Positions 13,320 to 26,199 of a stretch of 64,000 bases of DNA are shown here, in pieces (within the stretch, counting starts at the first letter, position 1; every line of letters starts with the position of its first letter). The position numbers were made by a program, and so were the translations under genes. A model generated the notes under the pieces. That model saw only the letters and a program-made list of their open reading frames with translations, ran no database searches and had not been told where the DNA came from. The DNA is taken from contig NC_087070.1 of the NCBI RefSeq assembly GCF_963678635.1, positions 8,714,539-8,778,538 of the forward strand. Direction: 5' to 3'. This DNA comes from Symsagittifera roscoffensis. Taxonomy: Eukaryota; Xenacoelomorpha; Acoela; Convolutidae.

Positions 13320-14404
13320 CCGCAGTGACAAAAATGGATCAACATCGTTTAATTACAGAAAAATCTACAGATTAACGTAGATATAAAATCGATCTATCCA
13401 CAACCAATTTTCGAACGATAATCGATTCTGTGCAGATATCATTTTTTTTCCACTAAAAATAAATGGATTTTTGTGCCAAAATAATCGATTTTTCTATTCT
13501 GTAAGACCTGTAGATAATCTGCGTATAGTCAGTATGTATTCTTTATACGAAAAAACTGTAGATAATCTGTAGATAATCTGTAGATAATATTTAGATAATG
13601 TGTATACAATTTGTATATAATCTGTATAAAACTTGTATCAAAATGAAAACATTGCCTAAAAACTATACGGGTCGTAACAAGTTCAATTTTGACTATTCAA
13701 AATTTCAAATAATGATTTTTTTCCACAAATTTGATAAAATTTGCAACCACGAAAATTTTTCTCAGTCTTATAGTGAGCTGAACTCACTTGATAAAAATTG
13801 ATTACCGCAAACTACAGGTTTCAAGAGAACGCTCTAACATTTGCAATCTAAGTGTTGCAGCGGTAAAAAAAATAATTTCGTTCAAAGCTTCTTCAAATGC
13901 CATTTAAAAGATCAACCTGATCAGCGCAGTTTTCTGAGAAAAACATCAACAAAAAATTAGAAAAAATTACTTAGAGCAATATAATTTTTGCTACATCCTA
14001 CTCTGATTGCCTGAAAATTTATATCTTTTATACAATGAGATACACACCTAATACACAATTGATACACAAAATTTAGTTTACTTTCAGCTCAAACATCAAT
14101 ACAAAAATTTCAATAAAAAGCTTACTGTAATTTTATTTCAATATACTCATTCTATCTGATTGGGGAGAAGGTTGAGACAATCAGTATATAATCTGTGTAA
14201 ATACGTATATAGTCTGTATAAAATCTGTATATAATATGTATATAAGCATTTCATATTTCGTAGATAATCTGTACACCAAATGCATAATAATCTTTTATTA
14301 AATCTACATAATCGAAGTTTTACTATATAAAAATATAAGAGATCTGAAATCTGTATATATTTCTTTATAGATAATCGATTTTCATCCTTTTCTGTCGTTG
14401 CGGG
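13320..14404. mobile_element. non-autonomous DNA-transposon-like element with terminal inverted repeats
   Basis: Left end CCCGCAGTGACAAAAATGGA (13320 onward) is matched inverted at the right end (14376-14404) with 23 of 29 positions equal. The interior carries blocks of tandem TAGATAATCTG/TATATAATCTG repeats near 13.5-13.63 kb and 14.18-14.29 kb. There is no transposase. Target duplication is not clear. This is a MITE-like element of about 1.09 kb. Confidence 0.6.
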
Positions 14405-14771
14405 TGCATTAGCTCGAACAAAATATGCATTATGAAGCAATGATACAAGCCGTAGGACCATGAAACTGCTATAGTTTTTTCAAGCTATAAGTAAAGCTAA
14501 TGCAAAGTTTACCCACAAAAAAGAACTTGGGTCAATTTGAGTGTTTTTGATAGATTGCAATCAAAACCAGTTGAAGCTTTCTGTAAAATAAGCAATCACG
14601 TTTTTTGCATGAAACGTTTCCAGTCACCTACTGGCCCGAACTTTCAGCAACTTTTTAAAATAAGCCATCGAGATATGTTAGGTTAATGACTAGCTTCGGA
14701 TGAAATTTTGAAACAATAAAGATTTAAAGGATACTTGTTTTGATTGACTTTCTTGCTTAGCAAAAATTTAG

Positions 14772-14956
14772 GACCAAGTTAACATCCTCCACCCCAAAGC
14801 CGTTGGGAGGGGGATGTTCACTTGGTTTTAAGTTAGAATCGATCATTTTACATGCAGCGCTTTTCTAGTTTAATGCCAATTAAGAGTTGGGGTGGAAGAT
14901 CTTAACTTTGTCTATTTGGGGGGAGCGGGAGGCGCGGGGAGGATGTTAACTTGATC
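14772..14956. mobile_element. small foldback (MITE-like) element
   Basis: GACCAAGTTAACATCCTCC at 14772-14790 and its inverted complement at 14938-14956 match at 18 of 19 positions. A third, inner inverted copy (GGGGGATGTTCACTTGGT) ends near 14827, so the left 55 bp alone can also fold. The middle is G-rich. No coding capacity. Confidence 0.65.
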
Positions 14957-14959
14957 AAA

Positions 14960-17900
14960 AACTTTAACTCTCGAACTCTCTTTGAAGCAAATTAATCCAG
15001 CGAGGATTGATGAAACTTTGACTCAATTTCGATCTGATGAATCGAATTGATACCCAATTTTTTTTCATCGCTAGCTGTTCGTTGTTTTTTTTGGCGTAAA
15101 TGTTCAAGAGATGGAAGCTACATTTTGATTCATTTTCATTGATTGTATTGGCCCATCAGAAACTTTTTCTAAAGCTATCAACCAAAAACACTGAAAAAAT
15201 GAGTTTGTTTTGATGACTCGTATCGATAACCAAAAGAATACGGAACAGTTTTTTAAACTGGCTATCAATTGAAGAAAACTTGATTGAATTGAAAATTGAA
15301 CCGGTTCGCAAATTTTTTGTAAGAAAAATAATTCAGCGATTCACATTCGCGAAAAAAAAATCAAATTGTTTAATCCTTGAAAAAAATACAAGAAAATGAC
15401 CAAAAAATGTTAAAAAGAGTGACCTATTTGAGAGAAAAAACTGAAAGTTTTCAAAATGTTTTTCTTACGATGAAACAACTTCAAAAACTGATTTTTCAGT
15501 ACAAACCGTGCAAGCGATACATTTCTAGATATTTTTAAAATATTTCAACCTAACCAATTTTAAAACGTTGATTTTACTGGAAAAGCTTTTCAAACGGTTA
15601 AATTTGAAAAAGTTTGAAGTTAAAATTTTACCAGAAATGATTGCATGTGGGTTGAATTAGGAAACTGATTAATGAAATTGATTAAATCATTTAACAATAA
15701 ATTGATAACATATTTTTTGAATAACGAAAAAGATGGAAATTTTCAGCTATTCAACATCGTGAATAACTGAAAACCATGGTGGAAAAATTTAAAAACTCGG
15801 AATCTTATATTGTAAATAAATGACATAAATTTAGCATAATGTCTAATGTTGGAGCGCAGCGTTTGAAAAGGGTTAAATAAGATTGTCTAAGAATCACTCA
15901 GTCTGGAATATTCTAGAAATCTTTTTGAAAAAGTCTGGTACTATCTAAACAAAAGGATGCACTCGATTCGACTTCGAATAAATACAGTTTTGTCCATTTT
16001 TTTTCCAGAAAATTATTTTGTTAAAATGCTTTTCATGCTTTAAGAAAACAGTAACCTCTATGATTAGAAAGCTTATTTTTTGCGTAGCGATTCGCACAAT
16101 ATGTTTCAAAGTTTCCTTGCTTGAAATTTTTGATAGGAAAATATCCAATTTTTTTGCAGAATGGTTCGGTCTAAGAAACAACTCGAAACTATTCAAAGTT
16201 TTATAGCTTTCCAGATAAAAACGATTCAGCATGACAAGTGTTAGTACTAGATGAGTCAGGGAGAGTGGGGCTCCCTGGTGACCCCCCATGTTTTAAGACA
16301 GGGAAAAGAGCATCCGGTCACCAAGCTATGTATTAACATTAGGGATATAGTCAGCAAGGTATTAAAATAGTGGAAAAACTTGGTTTCATGATTTGTGTAA
16401 TGGCGAGGGAAGGGCAAAAAAAATTGATTTTTTTTTGGTTTTGCTCTAGTTGTTTTTGCTCTTAAACTGTATAAGTTTTTTCGCAAAATTTGAGTTTTTT
16501 TAATTGAAAAAATGATTTTTTTTTCGAAAAACTTCACAACACGTTAAATTTTGATATAATTCGACCATTTCACCATTTTATTAGATGCTGTTACTCATTA
16601 AAACAGTACTTTATGTAATTGAAGCTATGAAACTTATTTGAAACACAGCTGATACATCCGAATACTCGGAAAAATTGTCAAAGTTCATTATTTGAAAACT
16701 GCTACGTTTAAATCATCAAAATGTCCTCAGCATCTGTCCAAAAACTGGTCTTATTTATACTCTATATCTAATTTACTACAACTTTTCTGTCCTAGATGAT
16801 ATCTATTTTGTGAACAAAAACAGTTCAAAAAATACTTTTAAAATTAACTTTGAAATATTCGTGATCATTTTCATGATTTTATTCTAACTTGGTCTTTTTG
16901 AGAGATTAATTGAAAACAATTTGAAATAAAGGAAAAAAAAACACTTAAATCTATTTCCAAATTAATTAAATTAGTGTGATTTCAGAGAAAAATTCAACTC
17001 TCATCTAATTTAACAAGAATACCAATTTTATCCAAGTTTTTACCACAAATATCATCCGACTTCTATTGAGAGAACTTGAACTAGATCTGAAAATCTTTTC
17101 AATTTCCTATGATTTTTTGTATTTCATTGGTTCTTTTCAATCCTTTTTTCTTAGTTTGAGTTTTCTATTGGTTACATTAAATCAAGACACTTGCTTTCTA
17201 AGGGAAAAACAATACAATTTATTGTGTGTTTTAAGTTAAAATCATTTCTCTTTCAAAGAGGTGCTTAGCTTGATTTCAACAGAAAACAGAGATTCCTTAA
17301 TAAAAAAACTGTGTATCAAATACTCAATTATTTTTTCTCGGAGTTTTGTTTAATTTAGTGAAAAAAACTTCTGAAATTTCATGTAATTTTACTTAACTCA
17401 TCAAATGATAACAAAATTTCTGACAATTTACACATAAGTACCAACACTTGATGGTTTTTACGATGTGTTTTTCCTCAAGCTATAACTTAGAATCTGAATT
17501 TAAGCAAAAGCAAAAATCTCTCAAAATTTATAAATTTAATTTTCTATTTCGGTCTTTCTTGGTTTCTGCTTGAACTACCGTTTTCAAATTTAATCCATTT
17601 TGAACAAACTTCACTCGAAAACTGAATTTTGTGTGTAAAGCTGTATACTACGCTTAAGATAAAATTTGGTAGGATACTTGAATAGCCCGAAAAGTATATA
17701 AATAATAAAAAAAAACAGTCAGACAAATTTCTGGACCAAATAAATTTAACGTGAAAGAAAATCAGAAGATGATTTATCCTATTTGGCGTAGCTGAAGTAA
17801 AATATAAATCAACCAATATGAAAGGAGCCCTACTAACCATGGAGTTTTCAATAACTTCCAACAGTTTGATAGCAATCAATCAGAACCAAGCTTTAATTAG

Positions 17901-18590
17901 TCTGGAACCTTAAAGCGTTTTGATACCAACCAATAAAGAAATTTTGTTATATTTTTCTTTTATCAATTGAAATTAATCTTCACTTACGAATATATCAAAT
18001 ATTCAGAACTGAGCATTCCTTGTTTTGAAAGTTTTCATCAATTTCAATATTAACTAACAGAATGAAGTATTCACTGGCATAATTTTCATTAAACGTTTTC
18101 AGAGCCTATGTAAAAGCAATTTTAAAATGAATCATATTGATTCACACAAAATTTATGATTTTCTTGTCTTCAATTTTTTATAGTACTCTTTTTTATTAAA
18201 TATTTTCTCCAGTTTTTCAACTCTCCAACTGGAACTTAATTGATAGAGATGTTTAAAAATGAAAATACTAACTTCTCATGCAAACCAGCATTAACAGCTT
18301 TCGTTTTTAAAAAAATTCGAAAAAGTATATATTTGTCATAATTTTTGTATTAAAACTTCCACAAAAATGCAATAATTTTCCGCAACAGTTTAGCTTGCTC
18401 CTCTCCAGTCCTAAACAATGCAAAGTTGACACAAGTAGATAAACTTTTCGCTCCGAAAACATGTCGCTTGTACTCGTAAGTCCGAATTCTGTCAACAGGT
18501 TGATCTCTCCACCAAAACCGCAGAAATATGCATTCGGAATTGGGAACAGCAACTTGTAGATACTTAGCAACGAAAAATTATTCCTAGTAG
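14960..18590. other. no gene seen
   Basis: Long AT-rich stretch with short open frames on both strands that lack motifs. A CAGGGAG...CTCCCTGG hairpin near 16.26 kb is the only local structure noticed, and an AGTAGTAGT run lies near 18.59 kb. Confidence 0.45.
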
Positions 18591-21500
18591 TAGTAGTGTT
18601 AATAGTAGTATTCGAAGTAAATCTGGTCCAGGAATTAGCGTATCATTCAACGAAATGCCATTGTACTTAGCGGTTGCGTTACAGACTCGTCTCACCATTT
18701 CTGGCTTGTTTGGACTTATACCAGCATGATGTTGTACGTACCACTGTGACTCATTTCGCGGTTCGTTTAATTTTTTGCTGCTGACTTCTTGTATGAACCC
18801 TTAGCGTTGTATCTGTTTCAATGGACTCTTGATATCTTTTCGTCAGTGTGACATCTTTTTCAAGTCTTCTCTCCAAAGATTTCAACTGTCCTATGGCTGA
18901 TGCAAAGCTATTAGGGGTCTGAAGTTTTCAATGCTCCAGAGAAGCCCAGCCTCGTATCTTTCTCCATGAAAAATAAGGCTTTTTTGCAAGATTTTCTTGG
19001 CCGTTTTATCGGTTCTCGGTCTGCCATTAGTTGAGCAGTTAGATGCATATGACTCCATATCCCACCTTTTTTCACCTGCTCCGACAATGGGTCAGCTACG
19101 ATAGCTAGTTGCGTAGATGCTTTATTTCATTTTCTGGGTAGTGGTCCATTTTAAATCCAACCCAACAGAGTTCCACTGCCCAGGGGTCACGAGGTCCACC
19201 TGACTTGTACTTCAGCGGTCCAATCAGACTGAAGACGTTTTGCGATAGGTTTATGCCCACAGTACTCATCGATAAAGAATGATTAGGAAGAAGCCACATG
19301 TGCTTATAACTTCCCGTCAATTCTTTACAATCAATTTCCTCGGATCGAGTTTGAATGCCAGGATGGGTAGGACCTGGAAAGCTTCGGCCACTGATCTATT
19401 ATCAATAGCGCTGATCCGAATCGTCACTTGATCTGAATCCATGCTTTCTGTTCAAAGAATCCCAGTAACCCTCATTTTCACTTGCCCTAGGGACCCCACT
19501 TGCCCTAGGGAAATTTCATCGTCTATATAAAAAACGATTGAACCCTTGTCGCAGAAAGCAATTCTGCGGGGCTGGAAACTAAAACTTTGACCAGCTGTAG
19601 CATGCCATTACTTCGCATTGAACATGACATAACTGATGAAGCCTCAAAGCTTGTGTTTGGTTGGTCTTTGCTTTGATTCGCTTGGCCCCTCCTTGTTTCA
19701 GAGTGTACATTGTGCATTCATCGATACCACATTGTCGCGCCACACTGCAGTTAATCATCAAATGTTTTCCGTTTAAGCTTGAGAAGCATAATTTGTGAAG
19801 TTTGATTGACTCATGTCATTCTGATATTGTCATATTCTTGAATTCGGGACCATTTCACAGTTTATAAGCTCCATCATTCAGAGGGCATTCGTCGTTCCTT
19901 GATTCCTTCTCAGATGACTTGGTGTGCACCATAAATGAAGAGGTTTTTTTTTGCGCTGGTCTTTATGCCTACCTGATGTTTTACGCTGGTCTTTATATCC
20001 ACCAAAGTTTTTGAAACTCGTTTTCCCAGCTTCGGGAAACTGCATTTCCAACTCATCATGTACAAACGCTACATTGCTCAGCCAACGGCCGAAATAGTTT
20101 ATTCTGACGCTATCTTGTCCACTATTAGTGATATGGAACAACTACTTACTCCTGAGTTCGGGTGGAAGATTTCTGACGGCACTGTACAAAACTGTCTCAA
20201 ATCTCCAAAACATTGATACTGAGTAAGAACGTCGACACAAGTCGATATGATTTGTGCGTACTTTATAATTGGCTGCGAATCGTGCAATTCGATGAACGGT
20301 TGTGTGTGGATATTCTTCAGCTGAGCATTAACTATTATGTGTGGTCTTCCAAAGATTCTTACAAGAGTCTGCCAGGCTATGGAGTAACTCTAACCCTAAC
20401 CCTTCCCTTATCTTTGGATGGCCGCCTTTGCTTTTCCTGTAACTTGCATTTTCAGCACTGTAGAAATTTCAGGCCTTATATCAGTTTGCTCTGAAGAGAC
20501 TGCTTTGTTTCGTTCCTCTCAATCGAGCTGGAAATATTTGGCCTCTTTAGTGATTTGAGAAACAGCCTGATTAGCTGGTTCTACACTGGAGTGATGGGGT
20601 TCAACTTTTTCAACCCATGAATTCACTTGACTGAGTTTATTTTCCTCTTGCCATAAGAACGACGCAATTGATTTTATGCTTGACCGACTTCTTTTGTCGG
20701 AATTCTCGTGCATTTCGATGCCCATATTTTTCATCTCCATTTCAAGCTCTGATGTTTGGCACATTTTCTAGAACTCTAACTCTTCCTTTATCTTAAGTTG
20801 TTCAGCTTCTTCCTAAAAAAGTTCAGCTTCAAGTTCGCGTTTTTTTTTCCTTTCAGCGGCAATTTGTCGCTCTCTACTTTCGATTTCAGCTGTTAACAGT
20901 TTCTTCTTCTTTACTGCTTCTAATGCAAGTCTTCGTCTCTCGCCTAATTGACAAAAACACGGACAGGCTTTGTAAGCTGGCTTTTGACTCAAAATGCTTC
21001 CCAGATTGCAGTAAATGCAATGAAACTTACTCTTACGTGATTTGATGGGGGTTGGGAGTAGTGTTGATTCTCCAGCTGGCGATGCCTCGGCCCCTTCGTT
21101 GATTATCGCAATCAGCTGATCATCTGAGCCATAATCATCAGTTGTGTTCTCTTCAGCTTTTGCAGCTATTGCTGGACTCATCAAACTGTCTGATGGTTCT
21201 TGAGTTTCATGTGAGTCCTCTGGTTCTTCCTCTGGAAACTGCAGCTTTACCTTAGTCTTGGTGTTTTGTGCCTTTTCCATATATTTCAGCCTATCTTTTC
21301 GGATCATTTAACCTCTTCTTTTTTCGACTGCTATTAGTTCAGCCGACATAGCGTTTATTGGAGCCTTTCTTAACAATTCGCAGTGGTTAAGGGCAGTTTG
21401 AAGCTCTTCTGCCAACTCCCCAAACTTTTCGACTAACGGATTGACTGTTGTTGATCGCGTCCCATCTCTGATCAAATCTTCAATGAATGAATGCAACTGA

Positions 21501-22080
21501 CTAATTTTAGGACTTGTAAGCCCTATTTTGTCAACTTGCGGTAGTATTTCGTAATCTTGCTTCTGTCTTTGAGTGCTCTGGTGTTCAATTTTATGTCAGA
21601 CAAACTGACATACCATGACTTCCATGTCGCAAAACTGTTGTTAGGCTGTCTCCGAATTTCCTTCCTAGCTTCCTCACATTTTCCACTCTGTCTGATGTTG
21701 CGTTTTGAGAAGATTCGATGCTTTCATGTATACATTTTCCAAATCTTCGAGGTTTAAGATATGAGATTTGTAGTAGGACGCTAGCTCATTCAATTTTTCT
21801 TGATTCTGCCAGTCTCGGCCTTTGAACAATTCAAATTGAGACGAAATTGTTTTGCTTTCATTCTTGAGTGTTTGGATTTTGCTCAAACGTAACTTCCACA
21901 CAATTTTATCACTCGATTTCTTTAATAAGTTCTTGATACTGTTCAAATCGTTATTTTCGACATTTTGAGAAAAAAATTTCAATTCAAGCAAAAAGTACTC
22001 AAACGATAGTGCCCGGGTCGGCTGCTTATTCTCAACAATATGAGGAGCGTTAAAAGCGCCTGATCTTCTCAATTGATTAG
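18590..22080 (-). mobile_element. BEL/Pao element fossil: gag, protease region and start of RT
   Basis: Reading leftwards on the minus strand: a gag N-terminal region (22.07-21.3 kb), a coiled-coil-rich charged stretch (ERRRLALEAVKKKK, about 20.9 kb), a capsid-like stretch (IIKYAQIISTCVDVLTQYQCFGDL, about 20.2 kb, like BEL gag), a zinc-knuckle-like stretch (about 19.7 kb), a protease-end motif (YKSGGPRDPWAVEL, about 19.2 kb) and the RT beginning ([20 protein letters not shown] ... [11 protein letters not shown], about 18.75-18.6 kb). This order and these motifs are diagnostic of BEL/Pao. It is old and broken in many places; LTRs, RNase H and integrase are not seen. Confidence 0.78.
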
Positions 22081-22084
22081 CAAT

Positions 22085-23740
22085 CTTTTTTCAAATAAAA
22101 AAAGTGCTCAAAGGTTGTAAAGGACTGTATCTAACAAGTGATGTAATTTTCATCTGAACTCAGGAAAAAAAAAGTTGCTAATTGCTGAATACTCAATTTA
22201 AATTTTGATTGCTTCAAGCCAAGCCAGGCCTGGGTATTATTTGCATGTTTTTGTAGACAAAAGGGATAAAAAATAAATTGTTACAACTTTAAGTAGTAAC
22301 AACAATTAGGCCAAGTTTGAAAAGAACAAATATTTTACTGCCTTTTAAAGAGTGTAGCATAAGCCAGCATAGTATGTGGCATCAGTTCGGGGTAAATATG
22401 ATGAGCTAAAAGCTCCAAGTTTTGGGGCCAAGAAGTTTGTTCACACCGGAAATGTGTTCGTTTTAGAGATATATAACAAAGCTGACTAACTTGGTTACAT
22501 AATAATCAAATAAAAACATCCGGCTTTTCGGCATAGCAATTATAGTGAATTAGCACAAGAACGAACTAATTGATTGAAATGGTAAAAAAAGTTGACCATG
22601 ATTTTTTAAGTTTTTTCAGCATCAGTTTGTGTGCTGGCGCGAACACTGTATCAAATTTGGTGTATTTATTGAAAGTTTTCTCGTCATAAAGAGATTGCAC
22701 CAGAACGTTTTTCATCAGTTTTGTTACTTTCCGAATAAGTTTCATTAGTGAGTATATTTACTTCTTTCTTTTGGTTTTATCAAGGGAGCGGTTTTTTTTT
22801 CTAAAACTATTTTAGATGGTTTGGCTGCAATCCTAGTTTTTCTGTGAGGTCTTCAGTAATGGTTCAAACTTATGTCAAAGCAAAAACCGCTGTAAATGTA
22901 ACTAAGACAAATAAAATAGTTTATTAAAAAAGATTCCAAATTGCCATTGTCCTACAATCCGTGGGAATCGCTTGATTTTTTTCAAATTTTTTAAAATCAT
23001 TTTCTCTAGTCGATAAGAGAGCATTCATTAGTCAATATCGCCAAAAATCATGGTAAGTTGATTTAAACTCTCATTGTTCCTCAAATAAAACCTCACACTT
23101 TTTTCTAATTACTGCTGGCCCGAATGATGGTGTTTTTTGACACAGACTCAAAAAGCAGATACGGGAAAAACTGTTTACTTTTTGCTTTGGAATCAAATAT
23201 ATCCAAATTGTTTCATTAACAAGCAAAATTTTTCGGCTTTTTTGGGCTAGAATGTATTTGCAAGGAAGACACTTTTAAGAATGGTTCGACTTTTTGTCGA
23301 GATAGCAACCGCTTAAACTATTTATGGCGATAAATCAAAACATTTTTGCCAAAATTAAAACAAACAGTCCATACAATTGTGGTATCACAAGACTTTTTCC
23401 AAGAAAAAATTATTTCTCTCCAGATTAAAAAGACGGTATTTTAATTATGACGCTCGTAAATCTAGATAGTTGTCATGCGGTTACCTGTAAACTATTCGGA
23501 ATTAGCAAAAAAATATGCATGAAAGCCACATTTTTAGCTTATTTTTTTCAAATACTATGAAAATTTTATGACTAGCTTTTTTCAAAGCACTAGATATATT
23601 TTTTCTGTCAAAAGTTTACAAGCAAACTTTGACGGCCATAAAAACGTGAAAAATATTATCATAAGAATTCCAAAATTAGTTGGAGTATTAAATTTTTTTT
23701 ACTAATAAGTTCTCATTTTTTCATTTAAACAACTAGTCAC
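22085..23740. other. no gene seen
   Basis: AT-rich, no open frame of note and no clear repeat ends. Confidence 0.45.
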
Positions 23741-23741
23741 A

Positions 23742-24624
23742 CAGTTCCAATACCATCGCCGCACCGGAGTTCCATGGATAAATAATCGATTATAATGGAA
23801 AAATGTTGTTTGAAATGTTGTCATTATAATCCATTATTGTGGCAAACTTAGACCATGTAATCGATTATGAGGTCATTAAAATCGATTATTTTCGTTAATG
23901 GGGTCGGGTACTGGGGAGGGAGTATACTCAGTGTTCAGGTTACCCTCCCCCACATTTTTATACCCCCCACGTTCAGTAAAGGGGGGTTTGACTAAGATGG
24001 GTGGTAAATTGAGGAGGGGTATACTGTGGGGGGGGATAAACTTTGAGGAGAGGGTAGATCATTAACCCCCTCCCCCTAAGTCTACCAACAAATAACTACC
24101 TTAAGGGGGGGAATGGCGGTTGTGGTAAACTGGCTGATGGGTGGGTCGGGGGGGGGGGGGGGGGATTGGTAGACGGTGTAAACAGGGATGAAAACGGGGG
24201 GTGTAAACAAGGTTAGAGGTAAACAGGGAGGGGGTAAGCGGGGTATGTAAGACAAAAGTTATAAAAATTGAAAAGTGAAATGTAACATTTTATGAAACCT
24301 AATACGTAGCAACTGCACTAAACAGGAAATGCGATAACTTTGAACAAAATTGTAATTTTCGTGACTAACCTATCAAAAAACTCCATTATAATTGAAGGGG
24401 TTGTATTAGTGGCATAAACAATTTAGGAAACTAAATCCATTTTTAATGAAATATAATTGATTATGATCGATTATAATGGATTATTTTGATATAAAAAATA
24501 ATGGATTATAATCCATTTTTGATGGATTATAATCGATTATTTTTGTAATTTTATAGAGACTGACTATAAAAAGACAATATAATCGATTATTATCCCCATG
24601 GAACTCCAATGCGGGTGGGAACTG
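23742..24624. mobile_element. inverted-repeat element with AT-rich arms and a G-rich core
   Basis: The ends CAGTTCC...GGAGTTCCATGG (left, from 23742) and its inverted form (right, to 24624) correspond. Just inside lie AATCGATTATAATGG-type repeats on both arms. The centre (about 23.91-24.25 kb) is packed with G-runs, including one of about 18 G near 24.14 kb, and short TAAAC/GTAAAC spacers. There is no transposase. A non-autonomous DNA transposon is the best reading. Confidence 0.6.
23905..24250 (+). repeat. G-run-rich low-complexity core (G-quadruplex-prone)
   Basis: More than fifteen runs of four or more G, plus a few C-runs, within 340 bp in an otherwise AT-rich region. Four closely spaced runs recur many times, which is the pattern needed for G-quadruplexes. 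Confidence 0.85.
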
Positions 24625-25159
24625 CATGACAACCTGGGTAATAGTTAATTCAATTTAAGTCTAAGCAAGCTGAACAAAAAAATTGGATAGCTTTTTTCAA
24701 AGATGGGGTTTTCATGTCAATAGAATTTTACCTGAAACTGCGCCTAGAGAAAATTTGCTTAAAAGTATAAGTTTTTCTTAACTTATACTTCACTTGATTC
24801 TAAAAAAAATTGGGTCAGTGTGGTTTTTTTTTAAATATTTTTGTCAGTGTGGTTTTTTTCTAAATATTTTTTTCTAAATATTTTTCTAAATATTTTTCTT
24901 AAATTCGTCACTCAGTAAAGGATGCGGATAAAACCTTCTCCGCGAATGACTTCGATTTCAACCTAGTTGCCCATAACAAACAAAGTTTTTTTCATAGAAA
25001 TCTCGACACAAATCTTTGAAAAACGTTGTGTCAAAATTCACATGATGAAATTCACAAGAAATTTAATTCTTAAAATGAACTAGCAAATTGAAAAATTGTT
25101 TTATGGAAGAACTCAGTCTTTTGGCGGATTTAGTTTTAGTTCTGATGTTATAGCAAAAG

Positions 25160-25429
25160 ATGTCTGTTTCAGCCTCCAATTCAATTGTCCTATTGTTGGG
25201 GTTTCTTGGGCGAAGCTTGTGTCAGATCCAACAATGCATTATGCTGAAAAGAGCCCAGTGCTCAAATTTTCCACAACTGGATTTGAACACAACCTGTCCA
25301 GGTGTTTCTGCTGATGAGAAATCAATTATTTGTCAGCAGCTCGAACAAACAGCAACAAACAATTTAGTAGCTGTTTGTCTGGACAATTTTTGTAATATTA
25401 AAGTTATGAATAACTTCAAAAACGGTTAG
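25160..25429 (+). CDS. possible small secreted cysteine-rich protein, unproven
   Basis: An 89-residue frame starts MSVSASNSIVLLLGFLGRSL, which resembles a signal peptide, and has nine cysteines in the remainder including CQIQQC and CLDNFC. An overlapping frame (25096-25314) is equally open, so coding is not proven. A GTTAGT donor-like site near the end allows it to be an exon. No family recognised. Confidence 0.22.
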   Translation: MSVSASNSIVLLLGFLGRSLCQIQQCIMLKRAQCSNFPQLDLNTTCPGVSADEKSIICQQLEQTATNNLVAVCLDNFCNIKVMNNFKNG

Positions 25430-26091
25430 TGGCTTAGAAAAAATAAGTGTAATTTAGATATCAACATAAGCCGAGTGTATAACAACTTTTTAGACTTTTT
25501 AATTACTTTTCAGAAAATCTTAAACTGTTTTTAAGGGTAGAGAAAAGTGAATTTAAGTCCGGGGTGGCTCACTCATAGAAACATTTAAGATAAGGTACAC
25601 CGTCTGTTCGTCACGCTATCTTACTTTCGGCCGGATAGATTCGTGCAACTTCTTAGCCTAAAATCAATCTTAATCTTTCTCATGTATATTCTAGTCTCAA
25701 AAGATCTAGTGCATGCTGGTATTTGGAGGGTTGTAGTCAATAACTAGTCTGAGGAAGAGCAACTGTTTGCTAAGTTAATTTTGTTCTGTTGGCTGAAACT
25801 AAAAATAGTTTCAGCCTTACAAATTATTGTAAGTGTTAGTCATGGATCATGATTGGTTAGTTCTAAGTATTTTGCAGAGATAGTTTATCAAAAAAATAAT
25901 TGGATATATTTACTAGTTTTAAACTGGTTCCACCCATCCGGGGTTTAGAGAGTTTTTAAGTTTTAAGTTTGTTCTAATGAAGGATGGATGGATAAGTTTT
26001 TTTAATTCTTGGAGTAGATTTTTTTTGAAGCAGTGGTTGCGTGGAGGAAGAGAAAGAAACAGCTGCTCGTGTTGTGGGTTAGTTGTCTTCA

Positions 26092-26092
26092 T

Positions 26093-26162
<70 letters not shown>
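26092..26162 (+). repeat. (GA)n microsatellite with a G-run
   Basis: About 70 bp of GA repeats interrupted by a short poly-G, lying inside or next to the BEL/Pao LTR copy that starts at 26350 on the minus strand. Confidence 0.95.
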
Positions 26163-26166
<4 letters not shown>

Positions 26167-26199
26167 AGGAGTACAGTCGCTCGTGTGTCCTGTAGTTGA

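Noticed and set aside
20385-20410. CTAACCCTAACCC resembling telomere repeat
   Set aside because: Only two units, inside a decayed BEL/Pao gag region; no array.
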